Shown: one piece after another, positions 47,301 to 57,905 of the stretch
Numbering within the stretch: the stretch's first letter is position 1
Layout: the number at the start of each line of letters is the position of its first letter
Program-made: the position numbers and the translations under genes
Assembly: GCF_032854445.1 (NCBI RefSeq)
Contig: NC_088302.1
Location: 39,004,191 to 39,068,190, forward strand
Origin: Liolophura sinensis
Taxonomy: Eukaryota; Mollusca; Polyplacophora; Chitonida; Chitonidae
Direction of reading: 5' to 3'
Length of the DNA stretch: 64,000 nt
The notes under the pieces: generated by a model
Told to the model about the DNA's origin: nothing
The model's database searches: none
What the model saw: the letters and a program-made list of their open reading frames with translations, nothing else

Positions 47301-48738
47301 TTAATTCATGAGCGTTTCACTCAGCCCACTGTAATGAAGCTCCCTCAGTTCAGTAAATTTCTAAAGTCGGTAGCTTTTTGCTCAAATCCAACATTGAGTC
47401 TCTTGAAAAAAAAATAACTCAATCAATAGATAGTTAGCATGCTAATGATGGTGCTTAAGAAAAGCACTTTTTCAACAAACCTGTTAAGTTTCCTGCAACG
47501 GGGTCCAGAACTAGCTCATATCTCTTAATTAATTAAGTGATGCTCCTTTATATTTTTTTTGACCAGCGAGAAAGAAATTGGTAAAGTATATACCAGTTAT
47601 CAACAGAAATCCATTCCAAAAATTTTTACCATGCTCAAATCTAAGTGATTTGATATTGGTCAAATGATCAACTTTGTACACTGAATATTTTATTGGAGGG
47701 TGAGGGTTGGGCTTATCCACATTAATGGCTTTTCTCTCTTAAACATTTCTGTCTTGATGAATTTCAACAGAAGTTGAAGTTGTTTGTCTTCTTTATATAC
47801 TTATATATAGATACACTACATCAAAGTTAATTATCTTGAAGACAAATCTGTTGCAACAAAAGTTCTCATGCTGAAATATGACTATACATGTTCAGGTATG
47901 TATATAAATACACACAGCTCTCAATCTGTTGATTACAAAGTAAACCTGAGCCTTAATGTGAACTAGGGCAAAACCATAAGACCCGAGACACTGACAGTTA
48001 AACCAAATGGGAAATTTCCTGTCTAGAGACAGATCGGCATTGAGGCAGTTTGCAGGTAATGTGAGAACACCATTCACCATTACCAACACCTTTACAATGC
48101 TATAAACGAACCTAATTTCTTAAGGTGTGGAAACAATTCTACAGATTATTATGTGGACTCTGTTAGCTTCTATTATTACCTCAGAATGATCTGATCCTGC
48201 CAGTGACTGTACTTGTCCTAAAAAATTCGCCCCAAAATGTTTTTCTTTTGAAATAATGGTCATAAAATCTTACTCTTTTAGCAGAAACATAATATATTTG
48301 CTGTTAGGAAATCATCTACTGTGCAATGCCTCTAAACACTTTATTGTTCTCAGAACTAGGCAAGACAAGCATTTTATTTATGGCGAAATTTGAGTTCAAC
48401 TGCAAGCTGAGGTATAATCATCATCACAGCTTCCAGTGAAATAAATGTGGCCAGACAACACATTGCCTTCGCATCAATTAAGCCTTTTAACAATTTAATG
48501 TCCACATAATGCTCCTGTCTTCACAGAGGATAGATAATCCCATCTTTCATGTAACTGACACACAGAAGGCTACATTACTTTTGCATTACCTTACTAAAGA
48601 TACCAAGGTGGCATATGCCAAATAAAAGACGTACAGTTGTGAGTTTTCAAATACATGCAGCGGCTTCACCAACACGTTACAACTTATATACCATTACAAA
48701 CCAGTGCAAGACAGATACACTTTATAAGGGAATTGTTA
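44323..48738. other. Unique DNA, no gene seen
   Basis: No supported gene. The 140-codon minus frame at 45272-45694 is the longest in the window outside repeats; I recognise no domain in it. A C-rich run lies at 45854-45873. CACATCATAAAGT-like short repeats lie at about 45053-45105. Confidence 0.6.
45158..45187. repeat. AT palindrome
   Basis: Near-perfect 30-base inverted repeat centred on CTATATATAG. The right arm has one extra AT unit. Confidence 0.85.
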
Positions 48739-48960
48739 CTGTAATTCTTCAACCTTTTCACATGTTTGCAAAGTGTTTTATTCATGCAAATTCTGAAGGC
48801 ATTACTCTGTGTGGACTGATAAAATTGTACTTTTTGTGAAGCCCTGAAATTTGCCAATCCAATTAATGTATCTTTGTCTCCAAATCAAATAAAAAATGTG
48901 CCTATATTAACACTGCACTGACAGCTGCTCTTTCGTGTGCTAAAACGTTGAGGAAAACTA
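48739..48960 (+). mobile_element. TA-flanked MITE, copy 6
   Basis: Same orientation as copy 1. Starts CTGTAATTCTTCAACCTTTT after TA at 48737-48738. Landmarks are ATTCTGAAGGCATTACTCTG, CTTTTTGTGAAGCCCTGAAA and TTTGCCAATCC. The right arm, AACGTTGAGGAAAACTA, is partly mutated. Confidence 0.82.
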
Positions 48961-50253
48961 CGAATGAAACTTTAAGTACTATAAGAGCCTTATCACTGAT
49001 TCTATTTGAAGGTGTTGAAGATGCGGACACTAGAAGCAGGTAATGGTCAATGCTACCTTCCTAGGTTAATCTGAACACTGTTATCTATAGGCCAACCATA
49101 AAAAATTTATCTTTAGCGTAACCCGAAAATAGAGTCAATAAGTTGGGAAGTCTTTTATGTCTTTTATGGCCGAAGAAAAAGATATGGATTTTAAAGAAAA
49201 TAAAATCAGAAGAAAAATGAAATCAAAATCCTCATAAAACCATTAAAGTATAGGGCTTTTTATAGGAGGGTAAATGAGGTTATGCCAACAAAGACAATGA
49301 AAGAAGTAGGACAGACAAACTGTATATGCACACAGTTATGACAGAAGCAAGTATAGAACAAATAGCTGCACAAAATGTTATGATAGCTCTTGTGAACATA
49401 TAATTTTAATAAAGAGGAAATTTACACTTAAGACATATCACCAACTGTTACAGCCACTAAAATTGTAACACGCCATCTACAAATGCACAATGTCATTTTT
49501 AAAACCATTATGGCTGTTGTGAGATAAATGGGGAATGTCAGAGCTTTCGTTGGTATCATATCACTTATAAGTCATATTGTCTGCTTGTCCCTTAATTACT
49601 GCCTGCTCGCCCTTTAATTATTAGTCATATGGTGACCATAACAGCACAGACATGTATACATAAACATCTCTTAAATATGGTTTTGTATAGAAAGTATAAT
49701 ATAGAGCAATATAATCATATGCAACAAAATTCATACCACAATTTCCGTGCCTGGGCAAGAGACATTCACTGTTGCATCTAATAAGGTTTTTATATCCGGC
49801 ACAAGCCTAGAATCTGTAATGTAATAAAGCTAAAATAGTAAATCTTTTAGAAGTGTAGTGCCCCTCATTTTCATCATCTCATGTTTAGAATAACTCTGCT
49901 CAAATCAAATTTCATTTCACTTGTCATTGTGTATCCTTTATTACCACCAAGCAAACAATGTACAGACTGGAAGTTACCTTGACCTATGCAACTAGGAACG
50001 TTAAAAATATGGAGTTGATTCTTGGCTACAATTGGTGTTATTCACCATCCAAGCAGGAAATGTGCTTGTTAATCTGAACAGCACATGTACATGTCTAGGA
50101 CAATATTTCTTTTACCAGTCAAAAGTCAAAATAATGTTATTTTAGCATTAAAATCTGTTTTCACAAAATGTAAAAGGGTTCTTGTATGCATTCCAGTGGT
50201 TTTCTGCTGGCATGTAATTGTAAACATGTTGTATACACCAAAAAAAAATCCCC
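48961..50253. other. Unique AT-rich DNA, no gene seen
   Basis: No gene or repeat that I can support. Confidence 0.65.
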
Positions 50254-50442
50254 ATATTTATTTAATCGATTGGAGAATTCAGGAATATTTCAAGAAAACG
50301 AGCACCTCGGGAAACTCATGACCATCCGCAGGTTGCTGGCCGACCTTAACACATACAACCGAGGGAGCCAGCATGAGGTGGACTTGAACTCACAATGACT
50401 GCATGGTTAGAGGCTCCTATGAAGTCAATGTGCTGAGCTTCA
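50254..50442 (-). mobile_element. SINE (family B), most of the body
   Basis: In window orientation it starts with the inverted tail ATTTATTTAATCGATTGG. It continues with GGAATATTTCAAG, GACCATCCGCAGGTTGCTGG, GAGGTGGACTTGAACTCACA (inverted B-box region) and TTAGAGGCTCC. The tRNA-like A box is not clear. Open frames at 50085-50398 run through it. Confidence 0.8.
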
Positions 50443-52910
50443 TATAGTCATATGCTATCCAAATGGTAGTGCTAAAAATACAACCTTTTATCTGTGCTGC
50501 TACTATAATTTGGGTGATGTTTACTGAGCCTGCCTGAATTAATTGTCTTCAAAACTATACTGATGTCCATAGCCTACTTCATTGTTTTAATTCATTAATT
50601 GCCTTAATGAGTATGGTGATATCCATCAACAAACATCAATAACAATTAATGTCCATATGCAGGCACTGTCCATAAAAGTCAACTGACACTGTGCTCTGTC
50701 ACCTAATGTGTCGTGATCATAGTTCATAAGAATGCTAACTGTCAGCTCGCATATTTAAGAGAAAATCATGAATAGGTCAGAGGTCAAAATGTCCGTTTTT
50801 TGGGGCTCTTCAGAGTGCATGACCTTGACAAACATTGAGGTCATCCATATGTTTTGAAAGTGTGAAATATACATGTATTAGATTAAATTTGCTTCACTGT
50901 AAACTGCATGGAAGCTGACAAAATTTATGAATCAAAAATTATGAATATTTGCTTAATTTAAGGTTATGAAACATTTTGTGTTCTTGAAAATGTGTGAATG
51001 ACCACTTACATTCTGACCCCTGCAGGTGCCACTGACTATAGAGGTATCAACAGGTACATGTACATTTCTATAATACAGCTCAGTATATTAAGCCAACACT
51101 GCCAATAAAATATCATCACAGCTGTATCCTCACAGAGTTATCAGCATGGACCAGCGAGCTTTTCTGGTTATCTTGCTGGAAACTAAAATAATAACAAGAC
51201 TGGGAAAAGAGATAATTTATCATCCCCTCTGGCAGGCATAAAGAATTGAATGTGCTGCTTTTGCTGCACAACATTTATAATAGGTTTGCTGCCGGCCACA
51301 ATGGACATGGTAAAGGGTTTGCACCTGGGTTACATACTGTACTATATTCTGTATGACCACGAAGTCACTGTCAAACCCATGTTATTTTCAATACTGGATA
51401 CAAAACCTCCAAAAGGTATGCAGGTTATATTACGGGTAACAGAGTTAACTGACTTTATCTTTGCCTTGAACAGGTTGTCATTATTGCCTGCAGGATGCGA
51501 CCAAAGTAGGCGCTTTTCCCTTACAACAACCTGAGGCTTGACATATGACGGACAGACGCAGGCTCTGTAGCAAGGAGTGTCAAATCAATACTGCATCGAT
51601 TCCTGTACAGGCAGCAGATTTTTCACCGCGATTTCCAGGCTCGGTGAAAGGCTGTGTCATGCGAAGCAAGCCGAGCCCTTGAGGACTTCACTCTCCCTCA
51701 TCCTCTTTCCACCGGCCGCCGATTCCCACAAGAAAGGCCTTTCATGTCGCTGTGTTTGACGAGTCACTTCTGAAGGCTACGTTCGGGAGACCCATTAACG
51801 GCTCCGCGATTCTTGTGAATGACCAACAGCGGTCAATTGTGAACTTTTGACACAGTGATATGATGCCGGTGAATGTGTCTGAGGACCTCCTAACACACTA
51901 CGCCGCGTTTTCCGCGAAGTGTTTCCCACGCAGGAGTAGTAAACAGAATGGTCTTTGTGTTCCACAAGGCCAGAGTGATTAGGGGAAGCAGGAGATGAGC
52001 AGGTAAAAGCCATTCACCAGTATTACTCACTTGCTCATCATGGTGCTACCTGGAAACAACAACACAGCTGCACATTTACGTGCTTCTAAGGCTCACCACC
52101 TTTACAGATAGGTCAAGATTTTATCTGCAATTCTCATCTTTTCTTTACCACACCTGGCACAGGTGGGTCAACTCGAATAAACCATTTGTGGGTGTTGTTT
52201 TGTTTTTTTTGTTGTTGTTTTTTTTTTTTAATGAACATATTTATATGCTTTCACATGTGCTACCTCAGTACTAAAGTCTACGAGACTGAGTATTATGATG
52301 GAATGCAGCAGGAGCAATGGATTCAACTTCATCACCATGAATGACAGGTAAGTAAGTTACTTATCTCTACATGACATATATTTGCAGATTCCAAGTTTTC
52401 AGCAAATTTGTCTAATAACCTTACATACACATGAATTAAATTTCTGTATACATGTATAGCGTCACTTTATACAGGAACCTAATACATATTATATATAAAT
52501 GAATAATTTGTGTTATTCAGACAGGATACAATTAATATATTTTCTGATCCAAAATTACTTTTCATCTCCAAATTTTAAGGATTGTGTTTTCACAAAGATA
52601 ACTATAAATGTCACGTGAGAAGAACAACTGTAATATTCCGAAGAAAAACTTCATGCATGCCTTCACTCAAGCGAATTAAACACAACACAAAAGCTGTCTG
52701 TGAACCAATCTTTTCTGAGCATGTTACAATGTGTCAACTGTAATGCTGTTGTATTTCGACCACAAGGTGTTCCTGAATTGCAAAATGTGTGTGTGTGTGT
52801 GTGTGTATATTTTAAAACAGCTGTATCAAATAATAAAAAGTTCCTAAACTTTATCATTTGGGTAACATTATAACTTTTTCCAACTTTAGCATCATTATAA
52901 ATAATATATA
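50443..52910. other. Unique DNA, no gene seen, with a CpG-richer patch
   Basis: No supported gene. About 51540-51960 has clearly more CpG and G+C than its surroundings. It holds a 60-codon plus frame (51577-51759) that I do not recognise. It could be an enhancer, a promoter or an exon of unknown type. A (TG)n tract lies at 52786-52806 and a T-rich tract at about 52200-52230. Confidence 0.55.
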
Positions 52911-53000
52911 ACACTATAAATAGTACGAGTCTGATATTTAGTAACCAGCAATAATTTGGCACTGCACTAGCGCTAAACAACTGAGCCACGGAGGCCCCAT
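52911..53000 (-). mobile_element. SINE tRNA-like head with short body
   Basis: On the minus strand it opens GGGGCCTCCGTGGCTCAGTT with GTTTAGCGC, a clear A-box region. It continues into AAATTATTG...TAAATATCAGA and ACTATTTATAGTG. The second half is shared with 61941-61996. It may be a separate SINE subfamily or a decayed family-B copy. Confidence 0.6.
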
Positions 53001-53548
53001 GTGTGTCCTGGCTATTAAATGCAAGCCATACAAGTATTTTGAAAAAGAAAATATCTTTTCAAGGGAAGAAGACATAAAGCTAAAATTCAATTTGTCACTT
53101 TTTGTGCCGATTTTTATTCCTCAAAATTTTCATTAATTTAATGACCTCCAAACAAACTTTTTAGTGAAATGCCAGTATAATTGTTCAGGCTTAAGATGCT
53201 GTTTCAGAAATTCCAGCCAACGGTTTTTAACAGAAATCAAGAATGCAATTTCATCTTCAGAATTTCTTTGTGCTAAAATATAACCACAATGATCTCAACA
53301 AACATCACCATATTAAAAATACAAAGTGTTCCTCCACAAATTTTCACCATTCTAAACTATAAAAATTTTCCCCTTTTTGGTTTTTCCACGGCCAAATCAT
53401 CCCTTTCAAAATTCAAAGTAATTTTTATAACTGCAACTATAGCAACCTAATGTAAGTATTTACTTGATTTGTTCCACAAAATCTAGATGCAGAAGTCAGA
53501 GAACGACAACAAGTGCACTAATAAATAAATAACAACTCCTCCTTGACA
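53001..53548. other. Unique AT-rich DNA, nothing seen
   Basis: No gene or repeat that I can support. Confidence 0.65.
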
Positions 53549-53598
53549 AAAGATTGAAAAATTGTAAAGTCTGACGTTAAACCCCAACCATACATACT
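53549..53598 (+). mobile_element. SINE (family A) 3' end fragment
   Basis: GATTGAAAAATTGTAAAGTC followed by GACGTTAAACCCCAACCATA and CATAC is the family-A 3' end. Only the last 50 bases are present. Confidence 0.75.
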
Positions 53599-53849
53599 TG
53601 TTATCATGTCATAACCAAGCATATTAGCTCTTGGGCTTGGCACTTACATTTCTTTCTCCTATTTTCAATTAATGTGTCTGTTGACAGCTGAAGAACATGA
53701 GAGATGTTTTTGAACAATACTTCTTTAGAAAACTCAAGCCTACACTTGACATGCATTGAGAACAGAAGGTGCTAATCACTTATCAAGGAAGCCTAAGAGT
53801 GCTCATTGATTATGACTGGACGTTTTTATGGTCGGTCAAAAATTGCACA

Positions 53850-53985
53850 ACTCCCTAACCACAAGGTCTGGTTCAATCCCAGGCTTGGACAGGGAATGTG
53901 TTACAAATGCGATCGCTGTAAGTTCAATGCCAGCTTATTCCAGCTTTCTCTTCAGTCATACATGGGAATTAAGATTTGCCATAAA
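53850..53985 (+). mobile_element. SINE (family B) front part, decayed
   Basis: Contains B-box-like GGTTCAATCCC, then ACAAATGCGATCGCTGTAAG, TTCAATGCCAGC, TTTCTCTTCAGTCATACATG and GGAA. These match the family-B core region. Both ends are unclear. Confidence 0.6.
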
Positions 53986-54610
53986 ATCTGCTTTCATTGT
54001 TTTAATGTTATTGTAAAAATGTTACTTTTTGATGTTATTATTAAGTTATGTTAAATGTGATGACAAATTACAGCATACTGAGTAATTCAACACCAGTGAC
54101 GCCTAATAAATTGCAATTAACATTACTGCATTTTTTTTATTACCTAATTTTGCTCACGCCATGATGCCAGGGCATGTGTATGTTGCTACTATTTATGCTT
54201 TTACATAACTAACTGAAATAACTTGAAAGAGGTCATATTTCACAGGTTACGTGTGACATTTGCCTGCTATCACAGTTGTCGTCGCTGCTCTGGTTTTACT
54301 CTCTATGCTGTCTTTAATTAGTTAGATCCTGACTTCATGTCGCAAATTTATCATGAATAATGATGACTATATATAGCTAACATGACCATGTGTCTAAAAC
54401 GAGCCCATAACCTGCAAACATTTGACAAACCATATTCATAAGTCAGTGTCGAATTATGCAATATGCATCCGTACTTTCCACATACCTACAAGTATACGTC
54501 CATATATCCTTTGAGTAATAATTTATACATAAAACATGGAATTGTTTAGATAAATGTACATTATGCATGTAAATTGCATTTACTGGCTGTTTTAATACTA
54601 GCACCTTATA
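53986..54610. other. Unique DNA, nothing seen
   Basis: No gene or repeat that I can support. Confidence 0.65.
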
Positions 54611-54831
54611 CCCTAATTTCTCAACCTTTTCACATATCAAAGAATAGCACTCAGTGCAATTTATGTACACTAATAATTTGATTTTGAAGACATTTGAAAG
54701 TACAATGGTTGGATTGGCCAATTTCAGGACTATACAAAAGTATAAATTCATCAGTCTACACAGAATAACGCCCTCAGAATATGCTTGAATAAACACCTTG
54801 TAAAGATGCAGAAAAGGTTGCAGAATTACAG
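54611..54831 (-). mobile_element. TA-flanked MITE, copy 7
   Basis: TA flanks at 54609-54610 and 54832-54833. Left end CCTAATTTCTCAACCTTTTC; right end GGTTGCAGAATTACAG. The interior has TCAGTGCAATTTATGTACAC, GGTTGGATTGGCCAATTTCA and CACACAGAATAACGCCCTCA. About 221 bp and well kept. Confidence 0.85.
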
Positions 54832-54913
54832 TAAATTACTTTGAGTAATCTGACTGGAGTACTAAAACAAACATTAAATGTTTATTGCCCTACGCTAGTA
54901 ATGTCAATACTTG

Positions 54914-54979
54914 AGGTCAATATTGTTACTGCTCCAGGTTAATAATGTTACTGCTCCAGGTCAATAATGTCCCTGCCTA
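54914..54979. repeat. 22-bp tandem, 3 units
   Basis: Three 22-bp units starting AGGTCAATATTGTTACTGCT; the third has diverged. Confidence 0.88.
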
Positions 54980-55985
54980 AGGCTATCCACCATTACATAT
55001 ACCCTTGTCACTGAATTAATTAAGTGGGATGCTGCATTACTTTCCTCCATGAATTATTCAAAATGCTGATAACACTATAGTCCCCATAGTCAGTTAGCAA
55101 TGCTCTGAAGTGTGTTTATTAACACTCCTGTATTTAGCCTGCTTTATTATTGGCTCAATTGGACTGTCACATCTTACTTTGGCCTGTGGTCATGAATGTA
55201 CCACTACCATACCCTTCAGGCCAACATCTTGGCTTGAACAAGCTACATAAAAATTGCAGAGCCTTCAGTTACATGCAATGTCAATATGTTGCATTGCGTC
55301 CTCGTAGGGCATAATACATTTTTGCTTCAAAGCAATACCAAGGCTAAACAACTTGTTTCTTTATTTACCTGATGGCAGTCAAATGCTGTACTTAAGTACA
55401 GGTCATGTTCAACATATATACAATACAAGTTAAGTCAGGTTTATGGGTTAAGAGGATAGATAAAGCCTAGCCTGTGAGAATTTAACCTAGCAAACTTCCC
55501 CACTTACAGATTGATCAGCTGTGGTGATCAGGAAAATAACCAAAAATAATCAACAAAATTTGGACCAAAGCATACATTCAAAATGCATGTACACTGTTTT
55601 GAGGCAATTTAAAGTGACCTCAATATTGCAAAGCAAGGCCAATGATCTAGGCATCACACCAGACATTTTTATTCCAACCAAATTCAACATTCCAGGTCAA
55701 TAATTGCAAGACCAATATCCAAAATGTTCAACACAAATCATCATGGAGCCAAAAAAGTATATAGAGTTTAAATTAATTAGGAAATATATGTGCAAAGACA
55801 AGCAAGACAGTTTATTAGTGATTCTGGAATGACACAGGGAATGTTCTAGACAAATGAACTAAATTAGGATTCAAATTGTGTACCGTACCATGGTAGTTGA
55901 ATATAACCTTCTTATACTTATGGTTATTCGTGCTCTTAACAATATTTTGGTTTCCCCTTCCATTACCATGCACATCTCTAGTCTA
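54980..55985. other. Unique DNA, nothing seen
   Basis: No gene or repeat that I can support. Confidence 0.65.
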
Positions 55986-56780
55986 ACAGCAAATCAACCA
56001 ACCAAACATTTAGCCCAACAATAAGCCAATACAAACAAACCCTTCCTTTAACTGTAAACCAACCAAACAACCATCTTGCCCAACAATAAGCCAATACAAA
56101 CAACCCCTCCTTGAACTGTAAAACCAACCAAACAACCATCTTGCCCAACAATAGCCAATACAAACAAACCCCTCCTTTAACTGTAAACCAACCAAACAAC
56201 CATCTTGCCCAACAATAAGCCAACACAAACAAACCCCTCCTTTAACTGTAAACCAACCAAACAACCATCTTGCCCAACAATAATCCAACACAAACAAACC
56301 CCTCCTTTAACTGTAAACCAACCAAACAACCATCTTGCCTAACAATAAGCCAACACAAACAAAACCCTCCTTTAACTGTAAACCAACCAAACAACCATCT
56401 TGCCCAACAAAAAGCCAATACAAACAAACCCCTCCTTGAACTGTAAACCAACCAAACAACCATCTTGCCCAACAATAAGCCAATACAAACAAACCCCTCC
56501 TTTAACTGTAAACCAACCAAACAACCATCTAGCCCAACAATAAGCCAATACAAACAAACCCCTCCTTGAACTGTAAACCGACCAAACAACCATCTTGCCC
56601 AACAATAAGCCAACATAAACAAACTCCTCCTTGAACTGTAAACCAGCCAAACAACCATCTAGCCCAACAATAAACCAACCCAGCAAACCCCTCCTTTAAC
56701 TGTAAACCAACCAAACAACCATCTAGCCCAACAATAAGCCAACCAAACAAACCCCTCCTTTACCTGTAACCAACCAAACA
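55986..56780. repeat. 65-bp minisatellite, about 12 units
   Basis: Unit blocks: CAACCAAACAACCATCTTGC, CCAACAATAAGCCAACACAA, ACAAACCCCTCCTTTAACTG, TAAAC. Because 65 is not a multiple of 3 and the minus strand has few stops, all three minus frames stay open and each cycles through the same words (for example FGWFTV). That produces up to 138-codon ORFs with no gene behind them. The last units are shorter, and the array ends against a SINE. Confidence 0.97.
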
Positions 56781-56783
56781 ACT

Positions 56784-56928
56784 GCTGGAGAAATCCATGA
56801 CCATCTGCGAGTTGCTTGCAGACCTTCCCACATACGGCTAGAGAGGAAGACAGCATGAGCTGGACTTGAACTCACGGTGACCGCATTGGCGAAAGGCTCC
56901 CCAGGGTCAATGTGCCGCTGTTGGGCTA
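56784..56928 (-). mobile_element. SINE (family B) body abutting the 65-bp array
   Basis: In window orientation: CTGGAGAAATCCATGACCAT, CTGCGAGTTGCTTGCAGACC, GAGCTGGACTTGAACTCACG, GTGACCGCATTGGCGAAAGG, CTCCCCAGGGTCAATGTGCC. The head is incomplete and the tail is missing, as the array begins where the tail should be. Confidence 0.8.
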
Positions 56929-57049
56929 TGTTTATCAGAACGAATGGAATCATGGTGAGGTATTTCCGCTGATATTGCAAGCATCTAGTCCAATTAAGAT
57001 ATCTCAAAAAAACCACCTTAAGCCTGGCAGTAAAGACAGACAAACACAG

Positions 57050-57179
57050 AGACATGAACAGCAAACCAACCAAACAATTTCAAGCCCTAGCACAATAGTA
57101 AACAAACCAAACAGCCCATCTGAGCAGGACAACCAAGCAAACCTGTAGACCAGCGGTACATCTAACCAATAAACCCATA
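57050..57179. repeat. Probable relics of the 65-bp array
   Basis: CAAACCAACCAAACAATTTC, AACAAACCAAACAGCCCATC and CAACCAAGCAAACCTGTAGA resemble parts of the array unit without keeping its period. Similar words recur at about 57430-57490 (AACAGTAAAGCAACCAAACA, AATAGGCCAATCAAAC). This suggests a once longer array, now decayed. Confidence 0.5.
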
Positions 57180-57385
57180 GCTGAATTCCTCAACTTTTTT
57201 GCATAGGAAAGAGCAACTTTCAGTGCAACTTATGCACATTTTGGAGACAAAATTACATTGGTTGGGTTGACCAGTTTCAGGGCTTCACAAAAAGTTTAAT
57301 TTTATCAGCCTTCAAAAAATAATGCCTTCAGAATATGCTTGAAAAAAAATTTTTACACACATGCAAAACGGTTGAAGAATTACAG
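57180..57385 (-). mobile_element. TA-flanked MITE, copy 8
   Basis: Left end CTGAATTCCTCAACTTTTTT after TA at 57178-57179; right end GGTTGAAGAATTACAG before TA at 57386. The interior has AACTTTCAGTGCAACTTATG, GGTTGGGTTGACCAGTTTCA and GGGCTTCACAAAAAGTTTAA. It lies inside the region of array relics. Confidence 0.87.
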
Positions 57386-57660
57386 TAAATAAGGATCAAT
57401 ATACCAATGATAGTCCAAGCTAGCAAACTCCTTGTCTAACAGTAAAGCAACCAAACAAACACAGTAATAGGCCAATCAAACATTCTTCTCACCAAGCAGT
57501 GTAATAAAGCCTATACCCACAAATCTCCCACAATGCAAAATAAAACTATTCCACATTCCCTTGATCTTTGAGATTCTTTGAAGCCCAGCCTTCCTGCATG
57601 TTCTTCTTAGACGCCCCAAACCCTAGACACGATTCATGTGAAGTTATTATCTGGGTATGT

Positions 57661-57905
57661 TTGAATTATACATGCAATTCAAATTCATTTAGATCAAAAA
57701 GTGTATTTGTTGGTAACTTTCAATCTTACAAGAGCCTGTTTAGTTAATAGCAAGATACTGAGACTGACAAGGTTATATTATTATACATATAATTAGAATT
57801 CATTAAGATCAAAAAGCATTTGTGTTGGTAATTTGCAGTCTTACAAGAGTTTGTTAAGTTTAACAAGATGCCTGTATGCAGACTCAGAAGATGAAAAGGT
57901 TACAT
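57661..57905. repeat. Two-copy tandem duplication, about 115-120 bp
   Basis: 57661-57775 and 57776-57905 align directly. Shared words are TTATACAT, AATTCATT(T)AGATCAAAAAG, TTGTTGGTAA/GTGTTGGTAA, TCTTACAAGAG, AACAAGAT/AGCAAGAT and AAGGTTA. The copies are moderately diverged. Confidence 0.85.

Noticed and set aside
52950-53000. Functional tRNA genes at this and other A/B-box-like sites
   Set aside because: The heads do not fold into a complete cloverleaf by eye, lack clear acceptor pairing and continue into SINE bodies.
56242-56658. 138-codon minus-strand ORF and its overlapping companions (55978-56856)
   Set aside because: All lie in the 65-bp minisatellite. Three frames are open and give the same words in rotation, as expected for a stop-poor unit whose length is not a multiple of 3.
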